A stretch of DNA of 64,000 nt, taken from Scatophagus argus (lineage: Eukaryota > Chordata > Actinopteri > Scatophagidae). Positions 48,101-62,595 of the stretch are shown piece by piece; the first letter of the stretch is position 1; the number at the start of each line of letters is the position of its first letter. A model generated the notes under the pieces. That model was not told where the DNA came from, did not search any database, and saw only the letters and a program-made list of their open reading frames with translations. The position numbers were made by a program, and so were the translations under genes. Where the stretch lies: positions 8,592,501-8,656,500 of the forward strand of contig NC_058498.1 of assembly GCF_020382885.2 (NCBI RefSeq). The letters are read 5' to 3'.

Positions 48101-51100
48101 AATTTGAATTGTCCTGCAGCTCACCACAGCACCAAATATCCAGTTGTATTTGAGTCACATTTGTTAGAAACTACAGTGCCCAGCTGTAAATTCTTATAAA
48201 ATGAAGCTAATACATTCTTGACCCAGTAATAAAGCCTTCAGCAGTAAAAAATGAATTTGTGGCTGAGAGTTAAATGGTTAAGTGAAGTGTAGTTAAAGTG
48301 AACTTAAAACTAATGATGCCATTTGTAGTCTGTTACTAAATTGTTTACAAAAAGTCTAGAATATCACGAGCCTTACATGTTGATCTGGTTTATCTTCGGA
48401 AAAACTGGTCTCTGATAGTATACGTCCACTTACTTCTACAGCCAAAGGCAAAGAAGATGCTGGACCCTTTGCGATGTTACAAAAACATTAAGACATGATA
48501 ACAACAATAACAATTGTCATCATTTGGTTATTTCTTAAAAAGATTAAAAGTGAATTTCTGACCTTTGAAACAGCAAACAATCCCAGAAAAAGGTCTGTTT
48601 AGGAACAGTTGTATCACATAGTCTTGTTATTTAAACACTCAATCTGCAGATGAAGACGTGTGATATGATGAAAGGCTCCAGAGCAGCTGCTAAATGGACC
48701 TCGTGGTGCGATAGTTTTAATTATTTGCGGAATCGTGACACAACCAAATTCAAATTTGCAAAACAGCCAACCAGCCAGAATGAAGCCAGCAGACAGCAGA
48801 CGGTGGACAGTAGGCTGATGTGTATGATAGATGAGATTTGTATGACTTTAACTATCAGGTTGTTATAGATTGGACCAGTATGACATCAAAAAGCATTTTT
48901 GTTTTCTGTCTGCTGAACATTAACAGCAAAATGAGCAGCTAACTTAAATATTTTCTGCTGCATGGTTTTCCAATAACAGACGTCTCAGTATAACCTCAAG
49001 AAAAAGTGTGAAATATAAACGGAAATATGCAATAAGTTTGTTGTTGTTGTTGTTGTTTTTTTGTATATTAAGGTGGCTCTGTTTCACCAGTGACGACCCA
49101 TCATTTATTAGTTGTCTCTAAGTCTACAGTATGTGGGTTGCTTGGCAACGGTGCTGGGTGCTGTGGAGGAAGGCAACACTGCAAACAGAGGCGGCTGCAT
49201 CCAGCATGTTTCTGGATGTGTGAGCAGCGCTTGGCTGTCACACCACACACTGAACAATAATGAATCCCCTTTTTCCTCTCTTCAAAAATGAGCAAACGTT
49301 AGTTGGGATGCAAAAAATCTCTCAGATGCGATACCTCAGGCAACCAGTATGGCAAATTGTGCATATGTTAGCATCATATTTCACAGCATTTCTGTATTCG
49401 TATGGAAGTAAATCTGAACATCCGAACATCGACCTTTAATTCAGATGAGATGAATGTGTAGATGTTCATCTTGATGGCACTGATGCAGATACTATAACAG
49501 GATTCATACAGACTATATGCACCATTTATGAGACTTGATGTCTAAAATTGGAGAAATTGGAGAAGATAAAATTGGACATTCAGACGTTTGCAACCATGTA
49601 CATCACCACAATAATTAAAGAAATAACACATTTATAATAATAGTTAGCTAATTTTACCCTCAGAACCTCAATTCAAATAAATAAATGAATGAATTAAATT
49701 TCTTAGCATTTTGTGTGGTGTTCAGCATACCCACTGTGTTATGTTTTTATTACGATATAAAATTAAAATGCATACATACCTGGGCTACATCGACACTACT
49801 AGAGGAACTGTACGCAGTGGAATGTACCACTGTTTAAAAGTTTTGCAAGGATTGTTCCTCCACCAGACTCCTCATGGTATAACCCAACAACATTTTACGG
49901 TGCCTTCAAGTTCTGTAGGAATTTGATACCATAGTACGAGTAACCAGAGGTAAACACGGAGAGTGTTTCCATAGGAGTGGTTAAAAGTATTCCTAACTTA
50001 AGACTTTCTCTTAAAAATTCTTTGAGCACTGTCTCAACAACATACATCATCCCACATAGTCTAATGTGCTGATGAATGACACTTATAGATGAAAATTTTG
50101 CAACCAGTTCATACAAAAAAGTGAAAAATAACTGGCGATGTTCAGCTTTCAGTTGTTTTGTACTCCTACTTACAATTTTGTGCTTGTTTTGCTATTCTTT
50201 GCAATGTGATCAGAGATGTAACAAATGGATACAAAAATTGAATGTGTATTCCACTATCTTTGCTTTGTGTTTATTCACATTTGTTATACAGATTTTATAA
50301 GAATGTTGCTGTATTGTATTCTCAGCAAACCTTCTTAACACCTGTCTGGGAACAACAGAAGCTGACAGAACTCTTGTCTTAATGTTGTAACTAATGTATA
50401 TCTGAGTTATTAAGTATTGTTGTCTGAGGATATGTTGATGTCCCTTTAGACAAAACTTAAAATAAAATTGACATTTTGCTTAGCATGCAAGAAAGCAGCC
50501 CCTGTGAGTGTTTGTAATCACAATTTTTGATAGAAGCACATTTCTCAATCAAAAATGCCAAAGATATGCTGGTCCCAACTTTTCAAATGTGAAAATTTTC
50601 TTGTTTTTTTTAAGATTGAAAACTGAATATCATGAGGCTTTCGACTGTTGTCAGGAAAAACAAGCAACTGAGGCTGTCTCTTTTGGCTTTGGTGTGTGTG
50701 TGTCGGTGGGCATTTATTTCTTCACTATTAATCTTTTTAAAGTAAATGGTTAATTTAGCATGTTTTTGCAGCATTGAGGAGCGGGAGGTAACGAGCAGCA
50801 CTTGAATGCAGCATCGGGCTGGCGCTTGCTCACAAGGCTACACACGCAGCCAGCAGCGTATGTTTGGTCAAACTATAAGTGTGCCGCTACTGTGTGAACG
50901 CTTTTAGCCACCAAACGAACCGCCATGGGGGTGATGTTTCGGGCGCAGGACTGCGGTCAGAGAGCCCACCGGAGGATGTAACGGCAGCTCCGGGGCCGTT
51001 GGGATTGCACGAGGCAGACGAACTCGGTGTGAATACAAAAGGGACCGCCGAACAGACAGAGACGATGGTGGGGAGAGCAACGGCAGCACCAGCGCCAGCA

Positions 51101-54100
51101 GCACCGGGGGGAGCGGGTTTCTCATCGACACCAGCTTCAGTCTGCTGAAACCACCATTAACTTTGTAACTTACACGAGAAAATAATCCAGCATGTCGGAT
51201 CCGAGTCACTGGTCTGCGGTGCCGAGCCAGAACAAGTCCCATTTTGTTCCGGGAGCGCTGCTTAAACGCTCAAAAAGGTAGTTATCAAGAGTTGGGTTTT
51301 GGAGGTTAAAACTCAAGGTGGTCTAACGGTTAATGTTGTTCTGTTAAAATGCAGCTGGTCTTCGTACAGACGCTCGGGTCGAAGTGAATGCCTTCATAAC
51401 GACCGTATGTTAAAACAGTCCAAACATAAGCTAGCTCCCCTGTGCTCCTCTCTGAAAGCCGATTGCTCCGTCGCTGCTTCGCGTTAATCCCGTGTTTGTG
51501 AGTTTTGTGTTGATGCACATCCAGAAAATAAGAGAAGTCCAAGCAACTAACAAGTTAATACAGGCTGCTGGGTGTGTTCTCTCTAAAATTAGTGTGGACG
51601 CAATTGTCTTTGTTGAAAAATGAAGTTAAATTGGGTGAGCTGTACCCATAGGGGCACTTGGCTCTCACAACTGTGTGGTAGGTCTTTTTTTGTGGACAAA
51701 GGCCTGTAATTGGACTTCTCTGGGTATATTAGTGGCTGTTGCTGTGATGACCGGAAGTCATGTTTAAGTATGTTAACAGACTGGATATAAAAACCTACAG
51801 CTGGCCATTGATGGCGGCTATGACATCAAACTGACTGTCTTGTGGCCTGTGCGTTCATTGTGGACTAAAACTTGTTAAAATTATTGTCTTTTTAAAATAT
51901 TTATCTCTCAGTAATTTCCACTTTTTTTGATTTGTCTGTAAAATTAGTGAAAAACGCCCATTACAGTCTCACACAGCTAGTTTTGTCCAACCAGCAGCCA
52001 CACACCCAAAGATACTCAGTTTGAAACCATATAAAATTGAGAAAAATCGTAATCCGCGTGTTTTAGAAGCCAGAAGCAAATTTCTAATTTTGTTCAACAA
52101 ACTCTCCATAACTGAAAGATATTCAGATATGATATGGCTGATCATGTGAGGTCCTGTTGAGCCGTTTGCCCCTGGTGTCACAGTAAAATCTGTTGACTGT
52201 TATTTGTCAGAGTTTGTTCCTTTTTTCAGAACCAGGGGATCATTTAGCCCTTCCTCCCTCCCTCCGTTTAAACACACACGCAGTCTTGGACATCTGTGGC
52301 TCAAGCTGGACCTGCTGTTGCTGTTACTGCACACAGTCCCTCCAGCCTTTAGTCTGTTGACAGGAGGTTTCCTCTTTGTATTTTGGCTCTCATTGGTTTT
52401 CCCTCTTCAGCTGACATGACCGTGCTGGTGTGTCACGCATCTGCCTGCAGATTAGAGTTGCAGTTACATAAACATTTCTCAAGGCAGAGCTGCTCTGAGG
52501 GCGTAAATAATCTCATGTGTAGAGTTAAATCTCAGTGGGCAGAGGCAGAGAAGTCTCAGTTCTTCAGCTCAGTATCATACGTCTCATCTGTAGCAGACCC
52601 ATGAAGTGTGTGTTTTTGGGAAGGTGCTGAGAGAATTTTCAGAAACCTGAGTTCTGCTTGTGGTTGACAATCATCATCATCCCGTATGTCACACGAACGT
52701 AGTTCAAGATGTGATTCTGATAAAGTTAGTTTGGTTTAAGCAGATTTTGGATTGTCACCAGAAACGATCTCCTACGCACATACATCATGGAGACGCGGGC
52801 ATGAAGTACAAGAGCATAGGCTGGTGTAGCACTCAGCTACTGTCCCAAAAGTCTTTCAGTATCATTAACTGAGTGGAGCTGAAACAATGAGTCGATCAAT
52901 CGATTAGGGGGTTGACAGAAAAGTCATTTTTTGAGCGAAAATAGTAGAAAACCCTACACGGACTGTTGGTCGGACATCATGTGCTCTGCCAATGTGTAAT
53001 CAGCATTTTTTCACTTTATTTTTTTGACATTTTAATCGAATCGAAAACATTATTATAGATAAAAAATAATTGTCAGATTGACACCCTAAAACTGAGTAGA
53101 AAAAAAAGGAAGGTGAGGGTATTCGTATATCTTAACAAAAGTGGCACTGCCGAGTCTTGTTATCTGGTGAGCTTAAACCAGCAAAAAATAAAAAGGATTT
53201 TCTTTGTCAGGCGCCATAGCGTTTCTCCAGTCTCCTTTTGTTTTAATCGGGGATATCTGCCCATACCTGTGAAATATCTCTCTTCAAATTAAGCAAAGTA
53301 GTCCTAAACAAAAAAAGAAGAAGTCAGGAAAACAAAACTTCACTTAACACTGACTTAAAAAGTGGAAGGAAGGAAAATAACCTTGAAAATCAGTGTTAGT
53401 TGTATGATTTAAACTTCATGTTTCAATGAGGATTGCAAGCAGAAATAAAGCAGAAATCTGAACATTCCTGCCTTTTTACCACCACCAACCAGCCTACCAG
53501 TTTGCACACAAACACGCATGCATTTTGGTGTTATTCAGGCTTATTGAGTGCTAAAGGATAGTTGCAGCTTAGTGGATCACACTGCTACTTTAGAGGTCAA
53601 GTGTCTTTTTAATCTATCTGCCCAGTGTTACTGTTGTAAAATGTCTTTTGTGTCCTGAAGCTGCTGCTCAATACACTCACAAACACACACACACACACTT
53701 ATATAAATACATACTGAACACCTAAGGGTCAGAATCATCTTAGCATTGTTCCCATTAAATAGTTTCCTCCAGTGCTGCATGCCGGCATCCCAGCAGTGAC
53801 ACGGTGCTCTGAGTGAACCTCTGAAAGGAGAAATTTTAGCAGAAGCTTGTTGGACAAATAACGCTGAAAAATAAGATGACGTCTGTGCACAAGGACAAGC
53901 GTGGCAGTGATAATGAATGTGGAAAGTTGTTATTTACCCCTGTGACAATGTTGAGGCTGTGTTCATCTTGAAAATACTACAGTCAGTAATATAAATCTGT
54001 TTGTGTCAAATTGATGGAATTCCATATATTTCATATTTCAAATGCACGCAAGACTAAATTAAAACTAAGGCTAAAAGGTTAAGAGATTTAACTGGCTCAC

Positions 54101-57100
54101 AGGTCATTGCCGTCACCGAGTATGCAAAATACCGCAGAGACATTTTGTTCCAAACTGTGATGAGAGATGCAAGTGAGTGATGTGTGCTGAACTCGGCAGT
54201 CTTTTGACCTTACGTCTTTGTTCTTCAGCTGTCGCAGCAGCAACAGGAAGAACCTCGGTGTCGGGACGCCGTCGCCCACCCTGTCCCGGCCACTCTCTCC
54301 GCTGTCACTCCACACCGGTAAGATCATTTGCAACATATGATGGCTTTTAACTCCAGCAGGTCCCAACGGGAGCATTGTTGCAAGAACAAACCTTGTAGCC
54401 GTGTGCTCACTTACATTTTATCTCAAAAGCATTCAGACAAAGGACAACATTAGTGCAGTTTTGATAACCAGATGTGCACAGCCTTGAATCAAAAAAGTAT
54501 AAACTGCAGTGTGTGGGGTCTTGGTATTTAATTAACTTCTAAACTTGACTTTCTGTTTTGTATTTCAACTTTGCTCTGTAGAAACATTCCCGCACCAACA
54601 CAGCCCATTGCAGTGTTTTCTGAATCCAGCTCTTGTAGTTGAAACTTGACTTGAATGACTCATCTGTGCTCTCCTGCACGATTGAGATATGGTTGAATAT
54701 CAGTCCAGATGACTGCTGAATTTAAATTGTATTGTCTGCACTTGACCACAGACCACACAGACACACACACAGAAATCACATATTCAAATCTCAGTTATTT
54801 AAATGTAGAGGTTGGCAGTATGGAAACATTCAAGCCTCTGCAGAACATCTGAATCAACTGTCATGCCAAAACTTGAATGTTTTAGGTTATGGAGATGTTC
54901 AGAATTGATATCAGACTGAAGAAAGTGCAGCATGTGTTAAGATAATTCAGAGGCAAACAAGTTGTTAACGTTTGGCGTCCTTCTACTTTGTGAGTAACCC
55001 CTTAATCCCATAAAGCAGCTGCCCTCTGTCACTCAAGAGCTCCTCATACCAGCAGTATGTGGATGTGCTCCCTTTTGAACTCAATCATGCTGAGGATTGT
55101 CTAATCACTGTGTGCAGTCAGGCTCTGATTAGCTCCCTCTCTTGTCTTCAGATTGGTACACAACTGCTTGAATGTAAAAGAACCTCCGTTTCAAGTAGAG
55201 TAGACTGTAGTGAGACACAACTGGATGAGGCCCCCCACTTCCCCCGAATTAAGGAGAGATGTACTGAAATGTTTGGAAAAGTAATACCAAAATTATATCC
55301 TGTACCTCTCTGAAGTGCTGGTTTGTGCAGTGATTGAGGGTTCCTTTGTAGAGATGATGTCACCCTTTCTGGACTGTTTCCACCTGTAAATGCAGCCATG
55401 TGGTCTTTTCTGTTCTGTTTCGTGGGCTCATTATTATAGGTCTGAAGAGTATCCGTAGTAACTTTGGCTTTCCTCTTTCAGCTGCAAGCAGCCCTCTAGA
55501 CAGTCCTCGAAATGTGTCGACCAGCGCCTGCCTCAACTTTCCATTTGCCAGAAGGTATGTGAACACAGCTCACTTAAATGCTTTTCCCCATGTGGAAGGA
55601 TGTATTTGTTTTGTCACATCTGAAGGACTTCAGATTCCATTTCATAGTTAGATAAAATAGATATAAATAGAAAGGTAACACTTTAGTTTTACAGGTCTGT
55701 GATTTTCTAATAGCTTTTAAGATGGTTTCTTGGCTGATTAAATTTGCATTAAGAAGCAGTTGAAGAGGCGTACATAATAAAGTGGCTGTTGAGTGAATGT
55801 TGAATGCTGGCCTTTGGGCATATTTCACCTTTTTTTTTTTTTTCTTTGCGTGTTCAGCTGATCTGTTGTGCGCTGCTGAAAAGACCTCGAGGTCACACTA
55901 CGGTACAAATTATATGGAATTTATCAATTTAACAGTGTCTCTAGTTTACGCATAATGTATTTTAGTTTGCCCTATGTATGAAATAATTTTTATGACTGTG
56001 CTCACATTAGAAAGTTAAATAAAACGTAAAAGTCTGTTACTCCATCTTTGTCATTCCCTGTACCAACGGAACATGAGACGGTTCAGATCCGACATCGTGT
56101 TGACGTTGTTTCCACTAGCTCAGCAAGTAACGAAGCCTTTCCGACTTAATCAGGCATTTTAGCCTGCTTTATCGCAGTGCTCCGAGTTTTAGTTTGAATT
56201 GGGATTCTTACGGTTGTTTCTTTCTATGGACAGAAGCCAGGCTGCTAATGGTAACCATGTTGCTAATGCTACTGCTGCCTGATGCTAGCAATCAGGAAAA
56301 ACAAACAGACAACAACAAATAGAAAAAAAAAAACAGGAGCTGCTCAGAAACCAGAAACATTGAACCAAATACAAATTTGCAAACTCATTACTATAATAAA
56401 TGTAATGCGTGAATCACATTGTGAGGGTTCCCTGTGAGATTTGCTGTGTGTGTGCTGGGACAGAGGCAGATAGTTCGGAGGCTGAAGAGAAACAGCAGTA
56501 AGGTGACAGAGGATGACTCAGCCTGGAGCATTCGCACCTCTGCCAGGTCTCCTTACAGCTGACTCCCCCTCAGCACGATGAGTGCAGTTAGATCGAGGGT
56601 ACCCCCGAAGCCCACTCGCACATCATTCACCTCAGTTCCCATGGCAACATGCTTGTCTCGCTCCAGGCGTGTGTAGCTTTTCTACAAGTGAGGCGGCACC
56701 TCGAAGACGCACAAGAACAGCCGTTAGAAAGTCAAGAACAGTTCAGGTGCCTTTTTCCTTAAACGCCATGGGAACGAGACAGACGCTTCATCTGAGAAAG
56801 TCAGTGCTGGCACCAGTGTGTCTTACTGTCAAGGTGAAAGATAATCCTTGAGTAAAACCTTAAAACGTCATCAAGTTCTGTGTCTGTTTGAAGAAAAGCT
56901 TCCAGCACCGAGTTAAGAGAAAATGCAACGTTTTGGTGACAACCTGCTCATCATCATCTCTTGTGGTGAAGCCTCGCAGGACGGTGACCGCCTTCACTGC
57001 TGCTAGAAACTCTGACTTTGCTTGGTTTATTTTATGTAGCAGTGTTTGCTGAATCTCTTCATAATCAGTGAATTAACTGAGCTCAGAAACAATCAGATGG

Positions 57101-60100
57101 ATCACTGTTGATAGGTAGCCGTTAGAATGCAGTTACAGCAATTTCTGCCCTTATTTAGTTATTGAAATAGTAAAAACAGCATTGTGAAGTTGTCCTGCTC
57201 TATTTAACATCACTCTTTATGATCTTGCTCGTTCAGTCTGTCTGGGCAAATATATTTAATTATACACAAGCCTCCTTGTTTCCTCTGCTTTTTCTGCAAA
57301 CAATGCACTAAATATTGTAACACATGACGTTTTCTTTAAACTTCGGTTCTGGTGTGTGTTTTATACTCTTTGCTGTTGCAAAATCCAAACTGGAGAAATG
57401 AGATCCTCTCGCTGGTCATACTTTGAAGTGAAAATTCGTTTCTGTTATGTAAAGTATGTCTTCAAATTAATTTAGTTTGCTAGTTCCTCCTTGTATTTGG
57501 AGGGATGAAAACTGGCAAGGAAAGCAACCTTGTCAGTACTGATCCCTCAGCTGAATGCCAGGGGTCACAGGATCACTTGTGGTAGATACCCAAAACTCAC
57601 TGAAACCACTTTCTTTGCTTCTCTCTTTTCTCTTTATTGCTGTCATGGTCTCAGTCATCTGGCTCGTGCCGACAGGTAGCTCTTTTTAACATTCTTGCAC
57701 CGTGTCTGTTGGCATTTAAAGCTCGTGTTTTATGCTTGTTTTGTTGTGTGAAGATAAAGCTCGATTTGCATATAGCAACAAAGGAGCTGCTGTGAACCAA
57801 GTGAGGACACAGAGAACCCTTTTTATATATATATATATATTACTAGGAAGAAGACATTAATTTCATGCTCTTGTAGTCACAGCACTCCTCCGTCATCTGT
57901 TATGTAAGGAGTTTCACATATGAAATGCTAACTAATGCCAATGCTGCCGAGGCTTATGTAACACGCGTGTCCGTTTCTCTCAGAGCTGAGGGCCGGAGAT
58001 GGTCCCTGGCATCCCTCCCCTCGTCTGGCTATGGAACCAACCCGCCGAGCTCCACTGTCTCGGTAAGTCATCCCAAAGCACGGCACTGTCCTCCCTGGTT
58101 GATATATGGCAGCCAGGCAGATCTGACACCTCACTCAGCCCAAGTGTGAATGCCAAGCCCGAGATGACAAACTGTTAATTGTTTTCTTCCATCATCTGCT
58201 TGAATTAGTCATTCTCCCAGTGTTAGAAGTATTACACACACACAGTCTGTGTATATGCATGTTAATGAGGAGATGAAGTGAGTGTGTGTTTCTACTCTCG
58301 CTGTTGTACTTATTAGGTTAAATGCCTTAAGTGACATTATTTTATGACAGGTTTTCAACAAAACCTCACAACATGACATATTTGTTATATCACAATTCAT
58401 GGAGACCTCAGTTTTTTATTTTATGTTTTTTTAAATTACCACTTGCTGTGGTAATTATAATAACATGACCTTAAATCTCATGTTGTTTGTCATGTTTTGT
58501 CGGATTTCCTGAGTTACACTTGGGAGAATAAGTTAAGTTGTTTTTTCAGATCACAAACTTACTTACGAGTTACTAGTTAGTTTTCCAGAAAGACTTTTTT
58601 GAGAATCCGATATACAAAATATCTTACATAGAATAAATCAGCAATTTTCTCAGTTTACAGAATGGTGTGATCAAACGACATTCAAATGAACAGTGTGCAG
58701 CAGGAGGAGAATGAGCCGAGTCTGTGGTGAAAGTACGCCATGTGTGGCTATTATAAGGAGGTTTACTGGGCAGGCCCAGGCAGAGGCCCAGAGGTCAGCG
58801 GGGACAATAGTGCTCTTCAGTGGCCCTCACTGCCGTCTTTATACTGAGGCTTTAGAACGAGACTTCACAGATGCCATCCCTCTGGCCCTCTTCTGTTCAG
58901 GACACATGGGCTGCGAAATTTAACAGCTTGCCGGCAACGTACGCCGTGTGCCGTTCAGTTTGAAAAGGGTTCACGCAGTGCCTCAGTACACATGGAACTT
59001 GTCTGTGTGAATCATGGCGCCACTGAGGGCTTGATTATTGTCTACACCAGTACCTGAAGAAATATTTTCATTATTGACTGAAAAGGCGTTAAGTTTTCAC
59101 TCTTTGACTGCTGTTCTAAATTCATACAGCAGGCGAATTTGTGCTTCATAAATAAATGCCCCATAGGTCTATTATCAGCTGGTTGGACTTAGTTTGGCTT
59201 CCTACTGGCACAGAGCGCTCTATGCCGCCGTCAGCATAAGCCAGAAAGTAAATATGAAGTGAGCGGAATATTCCTGACAGCCAAGTGCTGGTTTAAAGGT
59301 GGTAACATCAATAAATTATTACCTCCTTCCTTTAAATGAGACCATGGCTGCGCAAACTGTCAGCGTCTTGACTGAGAAGCTCAGATTTGAAGCAAACTCA
59401 CGAGACAGGAGCCAAACACAAACCTACTACTGCTGCAGCGGCACCGACAAGTAGCAACGTCCTCTTTTCTAAAAGGAAGTAGAAGGGTTTTTACTGGAAC
59501 TGTGATCTTAAGCTTGATGAACACTAAATGCTACATTTGGCACCTTTTGAATCTATCTTTGGCTTAATTTGTTCTTGTTAATCACCCAGTAAGGCAGCAC
59601 AGTCTGGATTAGTCCAGTTTGGGGAGTTGTTTTTTAATATTTTGAGCATAATACACACATAATACACTCCAGAATGTTTTTCTGACTTTTTTTCCTTTGT
59701 CTTTTAGGCTTTTTGACACTTTGTGTGTCGAGAACTGCATAAATAAATACTCTTTAAATATAGGTGTTCAAACTGAATTATAAATAAATCAGTTATTTGT
59801 CTTTTTGTGTTGATAAAAGATCACTGTCAAAACCATTTTAGGTCAGAGAAAGTTTCCTATTGTCTACCAGATATGACTGTTAAACCCTTTGACATCAGTC
59901 CAAGCAGCTGCACAATCTTAATGTTTTTATTTCATGTTCTTCAGAATTCGCTTCAGTTCGTTATTAGTCATTATGATTCAGTGTTGCCATCAAAACTTTT
60001 ATCTCAGGTTGAGTTGAACAGATGCTAAATGTGGCTTATGTTTTTGGCGGAATTATCGTCAGAATGATGTGAAGATTTTCCTGGCTGATGACCTTCTTTT

Positions 60101-62564
60101 GTGTCTGCAGTCCTCCTCGTCCTCCCAGGAGCGTCTTCACCAGCTTCCCTACCAGCCAACTCAAGATGAGCTGCATTTCCTCTTCAAGCACTTCCGCAGC
60201 ACAGACAGCATGACTGACGAGGATGGGCGGCCCTCGACAGGCATACGACCTCGTTCTCGGAGCCTCAGGTACAGACCCCCGATTTCACCAGGCGTTAGTG
60301 TTGTTGTTTCCTTTTGTAACGGGCTCGCTGACTGGCTGGGAGTGAGAGGTGCTTTGCTGAAGCAATGGTGCAAAAATCTTAAAAGTGTAAAAGTATTTTT
60401 TGGTTCTTTATAAAACTTAAAATTTATTGTGGACAGCAATGTTAAACTTTTAGATTAACATTGGACAGCAATTTCTTTTCTTTTTTTCCCCCACTCTTCC
60501 TGAGGTGCTTGGTGTTGTTATGTACTGGTAGACTGTCAGAAGTCTGTGCATGGGTATGACCAAGACAAATTCACAAACAAACGCAGCGTTTGGCGTCTGA
60601 GGCGCCTTGGATCGATTACACATGCCCGTTGGCCGGCAGGCAGGTGGAGATCTGACTGCAGAGCTGTGTGGTTTTGACAACTTTTGTCTGTTGGCTCTGC
60701 TCTGCGCTGTTTGTGCGATGCCTGAGTGCTATGCGTTCTGGCATCATGGTGTGCCGTGCGTGGGCATGCTAGCTAACAGAGCGCCTCGGGGATCTAGCTG
60801 CTGATCTATAGTCAAGGGAGGGGGTGGTTTGGGGGGGTGGTCCCTGATGCAGACAGCCACGGTGAGCTGCAGCAGTGAGTTTTGGGCAGCAGCCATCCAG
60901 CCTTAACAGAGGCGTCTTTCATGACAAAAAAATGGCTTAAGGAGCCTGTTAGCATGTGATAGGTTTTCCCTCCATCTGTTCTCTTCGAAGCTTCGTCAGG
61001 CAAGATTTTCTGTATAAATACACCCGTCTTATGGCCTCAATACTGAAGTGGATTTTGCACTACATGACTAATTGAGCGATGTCGATGATTCACGCGGTTT
61101 GGCCCAAAGAAACCTCTGCTGTCTGTGGATGTAGACACATCAAAAAGAGAAACCTGACATTGAAATCCACTCTTATTGTAGCATTACCAGCTTATGGGCA
61201 ACTGAAGTCGAACGTTGGCTCACAGTATTGCTTTTGGCAGGTTCGGATCAAATGTTCCACGTGTGAATGTTGACCTCAAAAAACCCTCTTTCTGTCAAGC
61301 CCGAGCTGTCAGTTCAGAGTTGATGAGTTGACGTTCGGGAGGCGGGGGTTGAACTGAACTGACTGATGGCCTTGATGACATAACTTCTTTCACACACTTA
61401 GAGGAGACTGATTGTTTATCTGTAAAACTGAGATGCATTTGTTGATCAGTTAAAATACACTAATCTGTTGTTTTGGTTCTGTTGCAGCCCCGGGCGATCA
61501 AGTGTCTCCTTTGACAATGAGATTGTCATGATGAACCATGTTTACAAAGAACGTTTTCCAAAGGTACATTACAACATACTCCTTACGTTGCTCTCTTGTG
61601 AGCTTGTTGAATACACCTTAACAAAAACAAAGTTTAATCGTAATTAACCTGGAAGACATGTTGTACACATGGTAAAATGTTAAGTGTCTTGAAGATTAGT
61701 TGGTAGCGCTCTTTGTTAATAGAAAAATAAAACAGTATAGCATGGAAACTGAGCTTTGAAAGCCAAAAACCACAGCAGGTGGCTCAGTAATCATTGGGTC
61801 AACAATGTACCCACCCACAGAAATATTATGGACATTTGGTGCTGCGGAGAGTTTAAATAAAAAAAAAAAATCATAATTCCCGAACCTTTTAAAATGCCTT
61901 AACTGTGAGTTTGTGTCATTGCAGGCCACAGCCCAGATGGAGGATCGCTTGTTAGAAATTATCACCCACTGCTCTCCAGAAAACTCCCTCCCTTTTGCTG
62001 ATGGGGTGCTGGGATTCATTCAGCACCAGTTAGTCGAACTGGTCAGAGACTGTCTGGACAAATCCCAGAAAGGTCTGGTTACTTCGCGATACTTTGCTGA
62101 GCTCCAGGAGAAGTTGGAGAAGCTGCTTCACGAGGTTAGGAAACAGCCAGCTGGTTTATGACGATTGCAAAAAAAAAAAAAGGATTAAAAATGTACTTAA
62201 TTTAATTGTACACTACAGCTTTGAGCCTCAACTGATGAGATAACACATGTGAACTCTTCATCTGGACACTCGGATGTGCTGAAGTTATGAAAGGCGATTG
62301 ATCGGTCTGTGTGAAATGTGCAGTCAGGCACAGCGCTCAATAACAGTCTGATAGCCAAAGGCACACACTATAGATCTGGTAGGGGAAACGTCGAGAGGTA
62401 CTTTTCTGTCGCAGGTCTTATCTGTGTTGTGATAAAATGTTAGTTTCTATAGCAACCTCTTCTCCTGTTCCTCTGCATGCTGTCAGACAGAAGGCATGGC
62501 CGACTCGCTGTACCTCCAGCTGAACTGATAAGTCTGTTCCCATACAGTGGAACAAATGCTGTCT

Positions 62565-62595
<31 letters not shown>

